From Plasmodium vivax (Eukaryota > Apicomplexa > Aconoidasida > Haemosporida > Plasmodiidae), in the NCBI RefSeq assembly GCF_000002415.2, contig NC_009908.2, positions 863,449 through 927,448 of the forward strand: a stretch of 64,000 nucleotides of DNA, read 5' to 3'. The notes under the pieces were generated by a model that made no database searches, was not told the DNA's origin, and saw only the letters and a list, made by a program, of their open reading frames with translations. This document shows, in pieces, positions 51,126 through 64,000 of the stretch. The translations under genes and the position numbers were made by a program. Positions within the stretch are counted from its first letter, which is position 1. Every line of letters starts with the position of its first letter.

Positions 51126-54100
51126 TATTTATATTTTAATTGTTGCTATAACTATTTTTTTTTTTTTTTTCTTCATTTAAATGAGCAATTTTGAAAAACA
51201 CATAATGCATGTATGAGAACACATTAAAAACAGAAGAAAATTCACTTTCTACTTAACGATATGTATATATAGATGTAAGTAGGTACAGATGCGAATCTTA
51301 ACAAATGATGCAAATTGATTTACATTAATTTATCATTAATGTATTTTCACTATAAATTTTTGAATTAAAGGGGGGTATTCAAAATATAGGGGTTGTAATT
51401 ATTTGTGTGGGTAGCAGTAAAATAAATACATCCACATTTATATTTAACTTGTGCCACCAAAAAATGTGCTACTGTAGGTTTAGATTTGCCTGATACTATT
51501 TTGAGAAAAGCAGGGGAAAGAATGTATACTTCGTTAGAGATTAATATTCCACTAACATTAACATCAAACGAATTTAACATCAAAAAAGTGAAAGCAAATA
51601 TTATTATATATTAATAATTAAATTGTAGAATCATCGTTTTTATTATGTATTTACATAAATCTCCCTTCTTGCAGTAAATACTCCAATGAAATTTGTTATA
51701 ACCTTTCATTTATATACATTATTATATCTCTTTTTTGTTATCGTGTTAGTTTCTTTATATATAATTATGTCTTACAGTAGTAATGAACCCTTTCACATAA
51801 CTGTTGCATTTGTAATTGATGTGGCGCTTTGCTCCACTTGATAATATTACTTGTCATCGGAAGGATAAATATATTTTATGGATTACACTAATTTGGTGCG
51901 ACGGTTACAGAAACAAATAATAATGCAGGAGTTTATAAAGCTCAGCAAGTAATATATATATATATATATATATATCCGCATTTCTGCCAAATTAATTATT
52001 TATGATCTACAAATAGATACAAAAAATTCTGTCGAATTTACTAGCAATAATTCTTCTATTATATAATATGTAACTAGTTACATGTCCATATATTTTCTCT
52101 TCCAAGCTTCATTATTTTTTTTAGCGGTTTTTCTTAAAATGGTGCAAAGTGACGTCAAGGGAAATTAATATAGCACGTAATTATCAGAAAAAAAAAAAAA
52201 AAATACAAATACCAATACATAAATGAATAAATGCGTAAATGATAAATATAAAAATGTATAAATTTATTATTTATTTTTTTGAAAATTATTATTGTAACTA
52301 TGCGGAAAATTTGCATTCAACTATAAAACATAGAAAATAAACATCACATATATTTTTTCATATATAACAATATGATATGACGTGGGTAGAAAAGCACTGC
52401 ACGAAGATCATCCATGGTTAATTATTATTTAATTTTTGCTATCTCATGTTAGTGCTCCAATATAGGTAGATTAAAGTAGCTACAAATTTTTTCTTAGTAT
52501 CGGTGCGAATAGAATATGTTATTCTTGTTTGTTCCAACCCGTAATAGTTTATATAAAAAAATTCCTTGCCGCATATATGCAATGCAAATATGGTACTAAA
52601 TTATATTATGTAGGGAATACTAGAAAATATAATGCTAACCCGTGATGATAAATAAAAGTGACTATTTTTCTGTTTCTTTATTTTTCTAAAAAAACATGCA
52701 ATAATTTTGCCTATTTGGTCCCATGTAAATTGCGCGATATTGCGCCTTTAATTTTGTATTATTTCGCAATCATTTGTATTAACCAGATGCAAATAATAAC
52801 AACGTTTACTTATCACAGCTTGAACTATTTATCAAAGAAAAGGTATTTTAACAGTTGGAAAATTCTTTCAACATGAATTGTTTTTAGCATTTATATTGAG
52901 CCCCAGCACCTTAGTTAATTCAGCCGAGCGATTTTACCTTTTTCGCATTGAATGTATTGTTGTTATCGTTCCTATTTTTCATGTTTTTTTTTTCTTTAAT
53001 ATAGCTGTATCTCTCCTTTTAGATATCTCCAATGGTAGTTATTATTTTTCTTTTAATGGCTTAACATGGTAAGAAATTATCATCATGCGTAAAATGTTTA
53101 GATTTCATTTCGGTTTGTTTGCCTTAAAATGTAGTATGTTAATTCACTGTGCGTTGTTCGAATTGTCATCGACATTTGTTCCATAATTATAGGGCTGAAC
53201 ATTTTCATTTTATAGAAGACAATATTAGGTAGGGACTATTTAACCAATCATGTTTGTGTCTTTAATGCGAAAATGAGGTGTTCATTTTTATAGACGTTTT
53301 TTTTAAGCATCCTTGCACGTTAGGATCGTCGGGTACATGAGCCTATTCATTTTAAGATGTTATAGTCTTTCTGCAAAATACGCAACTTCTTTTGACGTTT
53401 GCGCATACGTTTTAAGTGATGGCAAACGGCTGATCGGTTTTAATGTTACACATATCGTGTTTTAAATAAAGTGCCTTACTTAATAATGCGTTCGTTTATA
53501 GCCCTGTAGGGCGAGGTTCAATTATGTTCATGCTCTTTATAACGGGGGAAAAGTTTTAATGCTCTTTCCTTAAGTGCTTTCCAAATCGCTCATGATTCGA
53601 AAAAAATGTTAACAAACTGTATTGTAATGTGCTCAATAAAATACCAATTGTTGTAATATAATTTTGGAGGCAAGAAAAAATCCCCTTTTACTCATAAAAT
53701 ATGACGGCGTGAAATTATCTAATATGTGTTACATAAGCGTTATGTTTTGGGAATGCCCCAAAATTGAAGTAAGCGGTTTAAAGCTTTTATACAGTAATTA
53801 TAACGAATTGGCAGCTATTCTATTATTGGCACCAAAGGGTAGGTTCATATAGGATGATAAAAAAGGAATAAAACGCGGTTGTAGTCAGGTTGCTACGTAA
53901 GAATGAGTAAATAAATGCATACATACAATGGGTTTTAAAAAATATTCCAATAGAGTACTCAAACTGTGCGAAAATTTTTTACGTCGAAATATGGCATACA
54001 CTTATTTTACTACACAAATTTAAGCACACAATTAAACGAAATAACACTTAACCATTGTTTGCTTGTGCGCGATAAAGAAAATAGCGCTTACCGCTTAGCA

Positions 54101-55437
54101 CTTAGCGGTCCATTTCGTATATGCATTAGTTGTGGCGGTAATATATTTCAAAGTACGCTGTTGATTGTATGCTAAATTGTGGTTTATTTATCAGTGAACA
54201 CTTACATTATATGAGTTAACTGGCATGTAAGTTCACTTGGCATAGAATTGATAGTTTTTTACGGCAAACAGTCCTTAACGAGAAACCATGTTTGGCATAA
54301 TGCGGAATATTTATTCGTAATAAGATGCAAAATGTATAAATAATTGCAACTGGATTGCCTTTTTTTGATATGCTTTAATAAAGTTAAAAATGCACATTGG
54401 TTATATGGAAACATTTCAACATGTAGAAGTTAAAGAAAGGTTATAGTATTTTACAATTAAAAATTGACAGTACGGTGTAAAACAACAGGATTAAAAAATA
54501 CTTAACTGGGGAGACGAAAAGAGAAAACAAATAATATATATATACACATATGTATAAGCGAGTATACACTAGTGTGAGCATATTTATGTGCAATAATAAC
54601 GGCTCCACCCCAGCGTTACCTTTGAATCAAGATTTGCCGCGTACATTATGCACCTTAAAGTGATCTATGTAGGTGTTGTGTAGGTGCTTAAAATGAGAGA
54701 AACTATAGTGATAAATATTGTGACTGCACTAAATAAATTAGTTTTCAAAAAGGTAGCATCAAAGTGAGTTGTTAAATTGCGCACATAAAAATGTTATTAT
54801 GCAGAGAAGGACAAAAAAAAAAAAAAAAAAAGGCAAAGTGTTTATTGTGCCCTTTTCAAAATTGTATAATATACATATAGGAATATCTCAAACAGCTTTA
54901 CCAAATGATATGATTTTCCACTACGTGGATGTATTTAATTGTTACATTATGTGTTCTTCACAATTTTCTTGTTATATGTTCATGTGAGAATTTGCTCCAT
55001 CTTCATTATTTTTTTTATTATAAATAAGGCTTTTTTCCCCCTTGGATAGAAGATCAATTATTATTGTATTATTATTCAAGAAAACTATAACATTTTAGCA
55101 TACCTATGCAATGCAAGTGCAAATTCATTCACAGGTTTGAAGCATGTCGTTTGTGCCATCATGTATGGATCTTCTTCTTAATTTTTTTTTTTTTTTTTGT
55201 CTGAATTATTCTTATTTTAAGACACTTGTCGAAGTGCTACATCTGTATAAATAATAGCTACAGAAAAATACTAGTCAAAAATACAAGTTACAATTGGGTT
55301 TATTTCTTAAATTATTCATACATCGTTCTGCTAACGTGTCTGGCTTTATTAGATACGGTTACAAAATTGATAATGCCTTTTATTTGCATTACTATGTTGT
55401 TCTAAGTCGTTCGAAATTATTTAACGCTTTGATATAA
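51126..55437. other. Intergenic region between PIR genes, no gene seen
   Basis: About 4.3 kb, the second longest gene-free stretch of the PIR-rich part. It holds an (AT)12 microsatellite at 51952-51975. Plus-strand frames at 52658-53072 and 53664-54175 are open for 60-70 codons each but show no motif, and their composition is that of chance frames. Confidence 0.5.
51952..51975. repeat. (AT)12 microsatellite
   Basis: A perfect dinucleotide AT run of 24 bases in intergenic DNA upstream of the PIR pseudogene. Confidence 0.95.
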
Positions 55438-56750
55438 TTATTCTAATGATGGACTATAAGCTATATTTATTCTATCAAAATCGGGATTTACATTGGCATA
55501 TTCTTCATAAAAATCTGGAAAGGGTTGTGCTTGCCCTTGATCTGAAGAATTGATGATTGGTCTGCTGCTCCAAAATCGTTTTCTTAACATGGGTCCTAAC
55601 GGAGTGAGCTAGTGTAAAAAGACAAAATGTGCAGAACGTGTAGGATTATACTATAATGATTTGTTCTAAAATATAGCACATCATTAATGTTAATTTATAA
55701 AATTCTTAAGAAAAAAACAAATTTATTTTAACTTTGTACAAAAATAAGGATACTGTGGATACGCCCGCTACTGAAAGGGCAGATGAACCAACTTTAGGAG
55801 ATGAACCGCGCCATGAAAAAAGGTTCGACAAATCAAAACCCCCTTTTGCTCCCTCAGAAGACGCTTCAGTCTCTTCTTCTTCCAATTTTGGTATTTCCTT
55901 TTGTAAGTCTTTGATCGCTTCGACAAGGCCCTCTTCATGTATATGGTTTATGGCATATCCTCCCGATAAATTGAAGGTATTATTTAGCAATCTAGGTAGG
56001 ACTTTAATCGAATTACAGTTGTTATTTTCGCCATAAATACTTGACGGACCATTTTTTTCAACATCTGGAAGAATTTCTTTAATATAACCACCTAATAAAG
56101 AATTATTATCATAATAATTTTTATATTTTTTGCATTCATTATCTTTCATTTTAGCTCTTACATGGACTTCTTGATAATCTTCAAGGTATTCATAAAATTG
56201 CTTTTTTACGTCAGATTTATCATCTGAAGCAATATTAAAGTCAAGCTCGCACTTATTGCCCCTTGAGTGATGATTAAGTATATTGTTTCCTTTCCACAAA
56301 ACAACAAGCACGTTAAAGACTTCTTGATATTTCCCTTTAAACTCTTCTTTTATTTTATTAAGTAACCAATAATTAAATAATTTACAATCATTACAAGAAA
56401 GTTGTTTTCTACTAGTTGATTTATCATAATTTTTTATATAATCTAAAGCAGTGGAACACAGTTTGAGAAATTTATCATCATTTTTATAATCTATAACTGT
56501 TAATTTACATGCATTATGTGTTCCAACTATGGATTCTAAATGCTTATCCCATTTATCATATAATTCTTTTGAGGGCAAATTTCTAGAGCAAATACGCTGA
56601 AAATAGTAGATAAGAAGTAAATTGTGCAAGTACATAAACATATATTTTGAAGAAAGTTTCTTAATACATAAACTAAAGGATAAAATATTGAAATACATAA
56701 ATAAATGTGATAGTTACAAATCCCAACTTGGATAAAAACATTTCAGCCAT
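55438..56750 (-). CDS. pir: PIR-family variant protein, three exons
   Basis: Exons 56750-56718, 56596-55733 and 55608-55438, phase 0, about 355 residues. Exon 1 is MAEMFLSKLGF with donor GTAACT. Exon 2 begins RICSRNLPSKELYDK, the vir LPSxxxYD start, and continues with spaced cysteines, a NYWLLNKIKEEF motif typical of PIR ectodomains, and an acidic stalk. The membrane segment is at about residues 283-299 (SALSVAGVSTVSLFLYK), with donor GTTAAA. The tail exon begins LTPLGPMLRKRFW and ends RINIAYSPSLE, almost the same end as the PIR gene at 32568-34238. The ectodomain is smaller than in that gene, so similarity is concentrated in the tail. Confidence 0.92.
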
Positions 56751-59035
56751 TGTTCAATCTTTACTTTTATGTGGGTTATTTAATATAGATGATATTAGAA
56801 AGTATTTTCTAACATGAAACACTTATATATAGATTTTTCCTTTTTAATGTTTACAACGTTTGCGTAAAAAATACGCAACTGCGTATATTAATTTATAAGT
56901 AGCTTTTTTTTTTATATGTTCACATATTTAATGGAACAATAGACATACGGTGTGCATTAAAAGAGAACCAAAAAATGGGCAATATTTAAGAGACAGTACA
57001 TATTTGAAGTAAAACAGCAAGGTTACAACGTCTAAGAAAAATAATTACATTTCACTAACAAGCTTAACTTAAAACTTATGTATTTAGGGTTGTCCAGTCT
57101 TTAGGGTAAAAATTATAAATTGGGGGATACACACACGAAGTTACTTTTTTTTTTTATCATATTTCTTATATGAATTGAAAGAAAATGTCTGATGCACGTG
57201 AACATAAAGAAGTTTAATAAGCAAAAGAAAAAACGCTTCTGTTATTTAAACACAAAATACGATGAAATTTGTAAATCGCTTAGGTTTACAATATGTTACA
57301 ATGGATTTGTTCACTGACATAGTAGCGATAATAATGAAAATAATACATACTCTTTTAACAAATTAATTTCTTTATAGTTCAACAGAATACCTTTTTAATT
57401 GTTTAAGAAACGTGAGAAATGAAAATAAAGAATATGTAATTTTGAACGGGTGTAACAATGTCACTAGCATGCATAACTTATTTTTAAAAATAGATGAACA
57501 AATTTCATCTAGTGTGTGCACATTATTGACGCGTCAACGAAAAACTAATTTGAGTTGTATTATTTATTGCAAGAAAAAAAAAAAAATAGATTAAAGAACG
57601 ATACAGATTTGTGCTCCGTAATAATTCTAATTAAAAGTTGCATTAGTAGTAAGTTGCATCTTGAACAAATATTACAAAATAGGAAATTTGAAGCATTCTA
57701 AAATGTGACATACCAGTTTTTTTTTAGTTTTTTTATAAATAATTGGTGTGTCAACAAAACATATTTTATGTTTTAAGTTTAAGCATAGTCAAATGCATAA
57801 CATATTTTTTTTTGGAAATTTGTCACTTTGCCATCTAGTTCAGAAGAGCTACCCCGTGTAATTCTATTTAATTTGTTTTAGCAGTTACATAAGAATTTTT
57901 TTTTTTTCACAGTGTGAAATTGAATGGTGCAAAAAATATGAAATATATTGAGCATATTCTTAATATGCGTAGCTTTATTTTATAGAAAATGTACTTTTTA
58001 GGCAAATGATATTAATGAAAATTAACCTCACTTGGACGTTCATTTGGACTGCATAATTGAAAGGGCATAACTTTTATGCATTTATTTGACTGCCAACTGG
58101 AATTACATTTTGTTCTTAATTACTGTTGCAATTTATGTAGGCATGAGCTTTTTCGTATCCATGTGAAATTTCGGTACCATATTATTGCATGTTACACTTG
58201 TGCTCATGGAAAATACATTTGTTTTTCCCCCTACTTAGACTTAACAAAATTTGTACGAGTTTACTTAAATTGCGTTTTTATATACCATATATTTTATAAA
58301 AATTTATTTTTGTTCTTTTTATGTCAACTTTGCAAGAATTTCATTAAAGCCATATTTTTTGGAACCCCCATATTTCTTTTGACTACAAAATAAAAAGTAT
58401 CCAAACTGTGTACTTTGGGAAGGTTAAGGTGTATTCGTTTATAGATAATAACGCATATTAAAAGGAAAGATGTCTATTTGTAAGTAATAACAAAAATAAG
58501 GCGTAGAACTGAGCTTATTTTTACATGTTTTATTGCTGCTTTCTGAAATAATATTAATTAAAATATGTAGCTGAAATAGGCGAAATGGCAATTCATCTTA
58601 TACCAATGGCAGTTGTTCATCAAAACAGTCGTAGGAATAAGTTTTAACGAAACTTCTTTTATAAAGTTTGCATAAAAGGGAAAAAGGAGCCTAATTAATT
58701 TTGCGTTATACATAGTTTTAAACTTTGTATTTTAGAAACTACATGCTCTTATGCAGCGCAAAAAAGCGTGTTACATGTTGCCTTCTATAAATGTCATATA
58801 TGTGGGCATGTATGTACGTGTGTATGTTTGCCCTAACTGTTTATTTGATGTATGATCTGTATAATGAAAAATAGACTATAGAACTTTTCGGATCATTCAA
58901 CAATAAATTATGGCCTTAGTTGCTCTATCTTGTATTTTCAGGCAACATACATATGTACGTAGACAAAATAGGACTATATAAAATAATTTTAATTCTGACT
59001 GCTCAAACATGTAACGAATACGCGATCACACATTT
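56751..59035. other. Intergenic region, no gene seen
   Basis: AT-rich. A 105-codon plus-strand frame at 58076-58393 is Phe/Leu/Tyr/Cys-rich with no motif, and I regard it as chance. Confidence 0.5.
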
Positions 59036-59399
59036 CAGGAAGAAAATAGTGAACATGAAAATTTAGAAGGTATAATGGATGGTTAATTAAATAGTGGGAC
59101 ATTTGAGGCGAATAAAGTACAACATAAAAATCGGTTATAAAAATTTACTGGAATGGTAAGTCATCAAATGAATGCTAATTATGGTAGTGTTTTCAAAACG
59201 TCAATTGAATTTGTGGGCCAAAGCAAATATGAACGGAGCGTATAATATAAAAACGTGGTACGAAGGACGGTACAGATATTTACTTGCAACACCGATCATA
59301 ATAGAAACGTTAATTGTTAATCTAAGATAATACTTAGATGTGAAGGAATGCTATTCATATTTATGCCTTAAAGGAAACACCATTAGGGCTCTTTCTAGC
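59036..59399 (+). pseudogene. PHIST-domain gene relic
   Basis: Plus-strand fragments resemble the PHIST domain of the intact gene at 9581-10541. A GACACATTTCAG acceptor-like site is absent in exact form, but an ATTTCAG precedes QEENSEHENLEGIMDG (compare QEQQEQYEEQLDELID). After stops and a frame change, KTWYEGRYRYL aligns with the MWNQRWYRYL core, and YLDVKECYSYL, after a stop, with YPLETKEYISDEFL. Two tryptophans of the domain are still recognisable. No start, signal segment or export motif remains nearby. It looks like an old decayed copy inside the PIR-rich zone. Confidence 0.5.
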
Positions 59400-60371
59400 A
59401 ATAACCAAAGGGGGAACGAGAGGAAGAGACAAATCTTAGTTAATAAACGAATTAGTATAAAATTAAAAAGATAAATGTAAGTTTACGAAAGTATATTTGT
59501 GGCACAAGTGTCGTACTTAAATCATTTTTGCCTTTTGTCTAATTACTCATTTTAGAGTAGCCAATAAATGGAGGCTTATATAAATATCCTTGACATAATA
59601 TTATGATATGAACATATAAATAATGAAGCATAATACTTGTATTCACAAAAAAAGAAAAAAAAAAATACTTAAAAAATTAAAAATACATACATAGGTTATA
59701 AAACATTTTAAATATACTTCAAATTATTGCAAAATGTTCACGGTTGAATATGTAATAACTTATGTTAAGTAAAAAAAATAACAGACAAATGCATTACGAT
59801 TTGCTATTTAAAAAACAGAAAATGCATGCAATATGAAACTAAAAAATTTGTTAAGACGAATTATTTAAAATTTGGACAATACTCGTTACTAAAGTGTTCA
59901 TTTGCTGTAGAAATGGCACTGTTTTAAAAGTAAAGAGCGGGAGGTCCCTACCTTTTCTTGTCGCTATGTATTCTTTGCCACTCGAGAGAAGTACTTGTTC
60001 GTATATTTTCCTTTTAGGTCACATTTGTATATATAAATAATCGCTAAAATGTAGATGGATTTTTTCAAAAGTGAATTTATTATGTCTATTCATGCGTAAA
60101 TTCATTTCAATTTTTTGGGGTCTTTTTTTGTATATTAAATTAAATTTCTACTTTTTATGTTCTGCTAAATAGTACATTAAGCCTATGCTATACCTTTTTT
60201 TTGCATATACATTTTATTGCAATTCCATTTTGGAATAACTAATAACGTTTTATTTCAGTTCTCATATTTTATATTTATCACAGTGACAGTTTATGCATCT
60301 GTCAGTTCGTCCCATTTATATAATCCCTTTCAGCTTAATCGGCGTTGTTAACTGTTCCCAATTTATAAAAA
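59400..60371. other. Intergenic region, no gene seen
   Basis: AT-rich sequence between the PHIST-like relic and the tail of the last PIR gene. No supported feature. Confidence 0.5.
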
Positions 60372-61656
60372 TTAGACAAGCTGGTATCCTATATAATGTT
60401 CTTCCGCATCGTCATTTTGAGGATTATACGAATCTGATTTATAAATAAATACTTCTGGGGGCTTTTCATTTATATCACTTTTAATCTGTTTCTCCTTTCC
60501 AACTCTGCTGCGTGCACCTTTACCTAAGGGTGTAAACTGTTTTACAAAAGAGTAATACATAATGCATGCATCATGTTTATTGTATTTTTGTGGCTATAAA
60601 ATGCGAGTGAGTTATTAACAAGCTTGTACTATACACATGTATTGATAAAATTGGTGTTTACTTTATATAAAATGCCACCAGTGACGGAAGCCACAACCAT
60701 TCCAAGAAGTGCACTACTACCTTTTCTTGCGGCACCCGAACTATTAAGAAAAGATACTGTTCTACCCCATAATCCTGATTTGCGTCCACTGTATACACCG
60801 ACCCCTGCTCTTACCATATCATCGTGACATATAAACGTATCTAACACTTCTTTTGGATTGTAATGTTTACAATCTTTATAAAATTCTGGACATTGCGCTG
60901 AACCATCGCTTATACAATGTTTCTCAAAAATATCATACAGCCGCTGTTTACTTTGAACGTATTTATAATAATCCCTGCATTTATTAGTTTCAGCACTTTT
61001 TTCTAGAATTGTGTTATAATCAACATAGTAATCATAAAGTAATTTTCTCTCTTTAAAGTCAGTAGCTGCAAAGATGTTATATTCACGAAAACATTCATTG
61101 GCTTTGAATTCATTGTGATCTGGTGAAACCTTATCCAATATATTTTGAAATTCATTATAAGCTTCTAAGACATCTGAAGCCTCATCATTAAAATGCTTAT
61201 TTAATTGTTCATATACCCAGTAACTCAAAAGATCACAATAATTATTTTTAAAATGGCTCTCATTCGATATTGTACTAGGATTAATTTTTACATATTTTAC
61301 ATGTTTTGAACAAAGTCTTGTAATATTACGGCTACCTTTTCCAGGACCGTTATATTTCTTACATTCGCCATCATATTTTCTATGATTAATATCAGAAGTC
61401 AATAGCCCATAAAAATTTTCTGAAGGAAGCTGATTAGGGCTGATAAGCTAAAATTTAAAAACAAAAAATATAACATAAATGTATTTAAACACCCATATAG
61501 AAGTTATCATTAAGCTTCATGATATATACAACATTTAATCATACATTAAAATGTTATAATTACTGAACAAAATTTATAAAGACCCGATTCACTCATTTTT
61601 GCAATTTCATTTTCTGTGTCTTCCACTTCTGCGTCATCCACTTCTGTTTGAACCAT
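60372..61656 (-). CDS. pir: PIR-family variant protein, three exons
   Basis: Exons 61656-61564, 61447-60662 and 60536-60372, phase 0, about 347 residues. Exon 1 is long for the family here (31 codons, MVQTEVDDAEVEDTEN...) and acidic, with donor GTAATT. Exon 2 begins LISPNQLPSENFYGLL, the classical vir start motif, followed by spaced cysteines, LLSYWVYEQLNKHF, and CKHYNPKEVL before a short stalk. The membrane segment is at about residues 276-293 (SALLGMVVASVTGGILYK), with donor GTAAAC. The tail exon begins FTPLGKGARSRVG and ends EHYIGYQLV. The closest relative in the window is 45275-46594. Confidence 0.92.
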
Positions 61657-64000
61657 CTTTAAATATGATATTGTAAGAGACGTATGAAATTACAAAATAA
61701 TTAAAGACATTAAGTAGTTATATCCTAATGGATTTATGGTTACTATTACCATGTGGCAAAATAGCAGATCTTTTACATATTTTTATAAGTCCATATTTTC
61801 TAAAACATCCCAATAGTTATACTAATACACATTTTAAACCATAATTTGTGGTTCAAATTTAATTTCGTCATTAAGGCAAATTAGCGTAAGCGTCATATAA
61901 AGAGTGCTGTCTAGAGTAAAACAAACATTTGAGATGATGAAAAAATATCTTTAAAGATAAATTAGGTATAGGGTTTCTGGTTCATGGACTTTGCTGGAGT
62001 TATACATGTAATTTAAACTAATGTGTGCATTACACTTCTAGTCATATTAAACTAGGTAAGTACAACAATAAAGGTGATGAAGCAGGAAAAATTAATTGTG
62101 TATCATGAAAATGTGAAAAAAGATTAAGATTTTATTTACTTCGCATTTGCGATATACGAGTAACAGAAGCTTTGATTAAAGCAAAATAATTCATACATGT
62201 TAAACGGTTTATTTATTTTGTTGTATGATACAAATTTTCACTTTTAAGTTGCGAAAAAATATTTAAAAAAGTAAAGCATTGGAACAAAACGGTTTTTAAA
62301 GGAAATATTAACCATAAAAAGTATAACATTTATTTGCTCCTTGAACAAAGAATTATTGTGAAAGGTTGGTAACATTTTAAATACAATACAAATAATTTCC
62401 ATGATGAGTTTAATTGTAAAATAAAAAATGATCTTCATTACTGTGCATAATAATTATTATTAAACGTTATATTATACCAATGTTTAACATAAGATTTAAT
62501 GTGAAGAATTAGGATAACTGACAAATTACCACATTTTGACACAATTTATTCAAAAAATTCCTTTTTTATATTTTATTATGCTAAATGTGTGAATGCGTGA
62601 TTTACCAGTTTCAATTACAATTTACGCAATTCCATGTGTTCTAGAGCGTGTATCAGAAATTTACTTATCACACGCATTTTTTTCAATCACAGAAGGTATA
62701 ATCTAGAAGTTTTTGTATTAATAAATATTTATCACATAATTATAATTAATTTATTTCCCATGTACATCGTGTTCATTTAAACGATAGTATTTATGTATTT
62801 AAAATTTTTTTCACCAAATTAGCTACGCCTTTAATATACATTTTATTATAATTTTAAATGGAGACTACACAGACTGAAGCTCCAAACTTCCGATAGCTAC
62901 CGTCTCAGAAATAAACTATTTTTTTTCTTCATAAGAATCTGCATTTTTGTTACATACTATTTAAGAGGAAAAATTGATAATTGAGCATAGCAATGGAGGT
63001 TACATTTATCATATAGTAAATTATCCATTGTCTTATGGGATATGTTACTACAATGAGCTAAAAGTGTATTAATGAGATGCTTACCGATTAACTTTTACAT
63101 CATAATGTTATTTTTTATCAGCGCATTAGGGTTCTAACGCATGATTTGTTGCTTTAATAATAGGTAATGTCTTTTTCTCGTGTTATTTATATTTTTAATG
63201 CACATTAATGGTATGTTATGATCATTAGAGGGTGTATAGCCAAGACGTATTTATTTATATATTTAAAGCGCCAGTTAGGATGCTATATAAGCCTTTTACA
63301 TGTGAGAGGGGTGTATGGGGAAATACAAAATTATACAACCTTGAAAAGAAAAAAAAAACAGCTTCACCCATCCATGATAAAATAATTACAACCTACATTT
63401 TATACAGAATAACGTTTTTTTAAATGTGCGTTCATAAGAGAGTTGACTAGTTGTGGCTATGTCATTACCCTAGTTTGCGTCACCTATAAATATTCCCATT
63501 TTAACATTTAAAGAGGCTTCTCCCTTTTTTTATTCACAGTATGTGTAGATTATTAGCACTAAGTAATGTTATTCTTTTATGTAAATCGAAATGTCGTATT
63601 TGATGAGGGCATCTATTATAAATATTTTTTTATCCCACAATTTTGTAAAAATTGGAAATGTCTAGTGATATACACAAAGGTTATTATTTCAATAGGTAGA
63701 TAATTTTACTAAAGCCACATATTTACATTTTGAATGGGTGGAATGTCATCCAAACGAAAGAGGAAAAATACGTTCCTTGCAGAGTTGCGCAAGTGAACAT
63801 TTTATCTACACATATTTAACAATACTTATGAAGGAGCATATCATTGTCCAGTGGAAAAATAAGAGAGAGAAAGAAACATGAAAGAATTCACCTCTTTTCA
63901 AACTTATATTTCTGTATAACAAACAACCAAGGTAGCACATTTTGGAGGCGCGGTTATTATTTTAAATTACCCTACGTATATACATTTAATTAAATACCAT
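61657..64000. other. Intergenic region to window end, no gene seen
   Basis: AT-rich, with only short chance frames on both strands. No telomeric or satellite repeat array is reached before the window ends. Confidence 0.5.

Noticed and set aside
58076..58393. 105-codon plus-strand frame
   Set aside because: Phe/Leu/Tyr/Cys-rich translation of AT-rich DNA with no motif, splice site or family resemblance.
1..64000. CRISPR arrays, insertion sequences, tRNA or rRNA genes
   Set aside because: No regularly spaced repeat-spacer arrays, terminal inverted repeats with transposase, or recognisable RNA gene signatures were seen; the DNA is eukaryotic subtelomeric.

Overview
The window reads as a subtelomere of a malaria parasite of the Plasmodium vivax clade (P. 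vivax itself or a close relative such as P. cynomolgi). The DNA is AT-rich and full of poly-A/T tracts. Genes are split by short AT-rich introns, and the gene content is almost entirely multigene families of exported or infected-red-cell-surface proteins. There are no housekeeping genes, no bacterial signals, no tRNA or rRNA that I can recognise and no telomere repeat array. All exon structures were assembled by eye from splice sites, reading phase and family architecture; none is confirmed by transcript data.

Layout. From 2.2 to 14.1 kb lie three single-copy-looking exported-protein genes: two related two-exon proteins with an RxLxx-type export motif and two C-terminal membrane segments (2246-3497 and 12902-14053, both minus; Pv-fam-d-like). 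Between them is a PHIST/RAD-domain gene (9581-10541, plus). From 16.3 kb to 61.7 kb there are ten PIR (vir-type) genes, at 16335-17884(-), 21550-22960(+), 26159-27439(-), 32568-34238(+), 36776-38427(+), 41251-42621(-), 45275-46594(-), 49346-51125(-), 55438-56750(-) and 60372-61656(-). Decayed genes sit between them: a coiled-coil gene at about 30.0-31.3 kb (minus), a PHIST-like relic at about 59.0-59.4 kb (plus), and weaker relics near 4.3-4.5 kb and 28.1-29.2 kb. The rest is intergenic DNA in which I see no gene.

How the genes work together. Exported Pv-fam-d and PHIST-type proteins are thought to remodel the infected red cell, and PIR proteins to be variant antigens or adhesins at or near its surface. 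The ten PIR genes share a plan: a small first exon or direct start, a large cysteine-bearing ectodomain exon ending in a single membrane segment closed by a Lys codon at the splice site, and a short cytoplasmic-tail exon. Eight fit the classical two- or three-exon plan. Two (16335-17884 and 49346-51125) have a distinct plan with the membrane segment in its own exon after a phase-1 intron. The second of these carries an in-frame stop and is probably a pseudogene. Nearly all tails end in a similar hydrophobic-x-Tyr motif, and one tail has replaced the usual TPLG start with a cysteine cluster. The order (exported families left, dense PIR right) suggests that the chromosome core lies to the left and the telomere to the right; this is inference.
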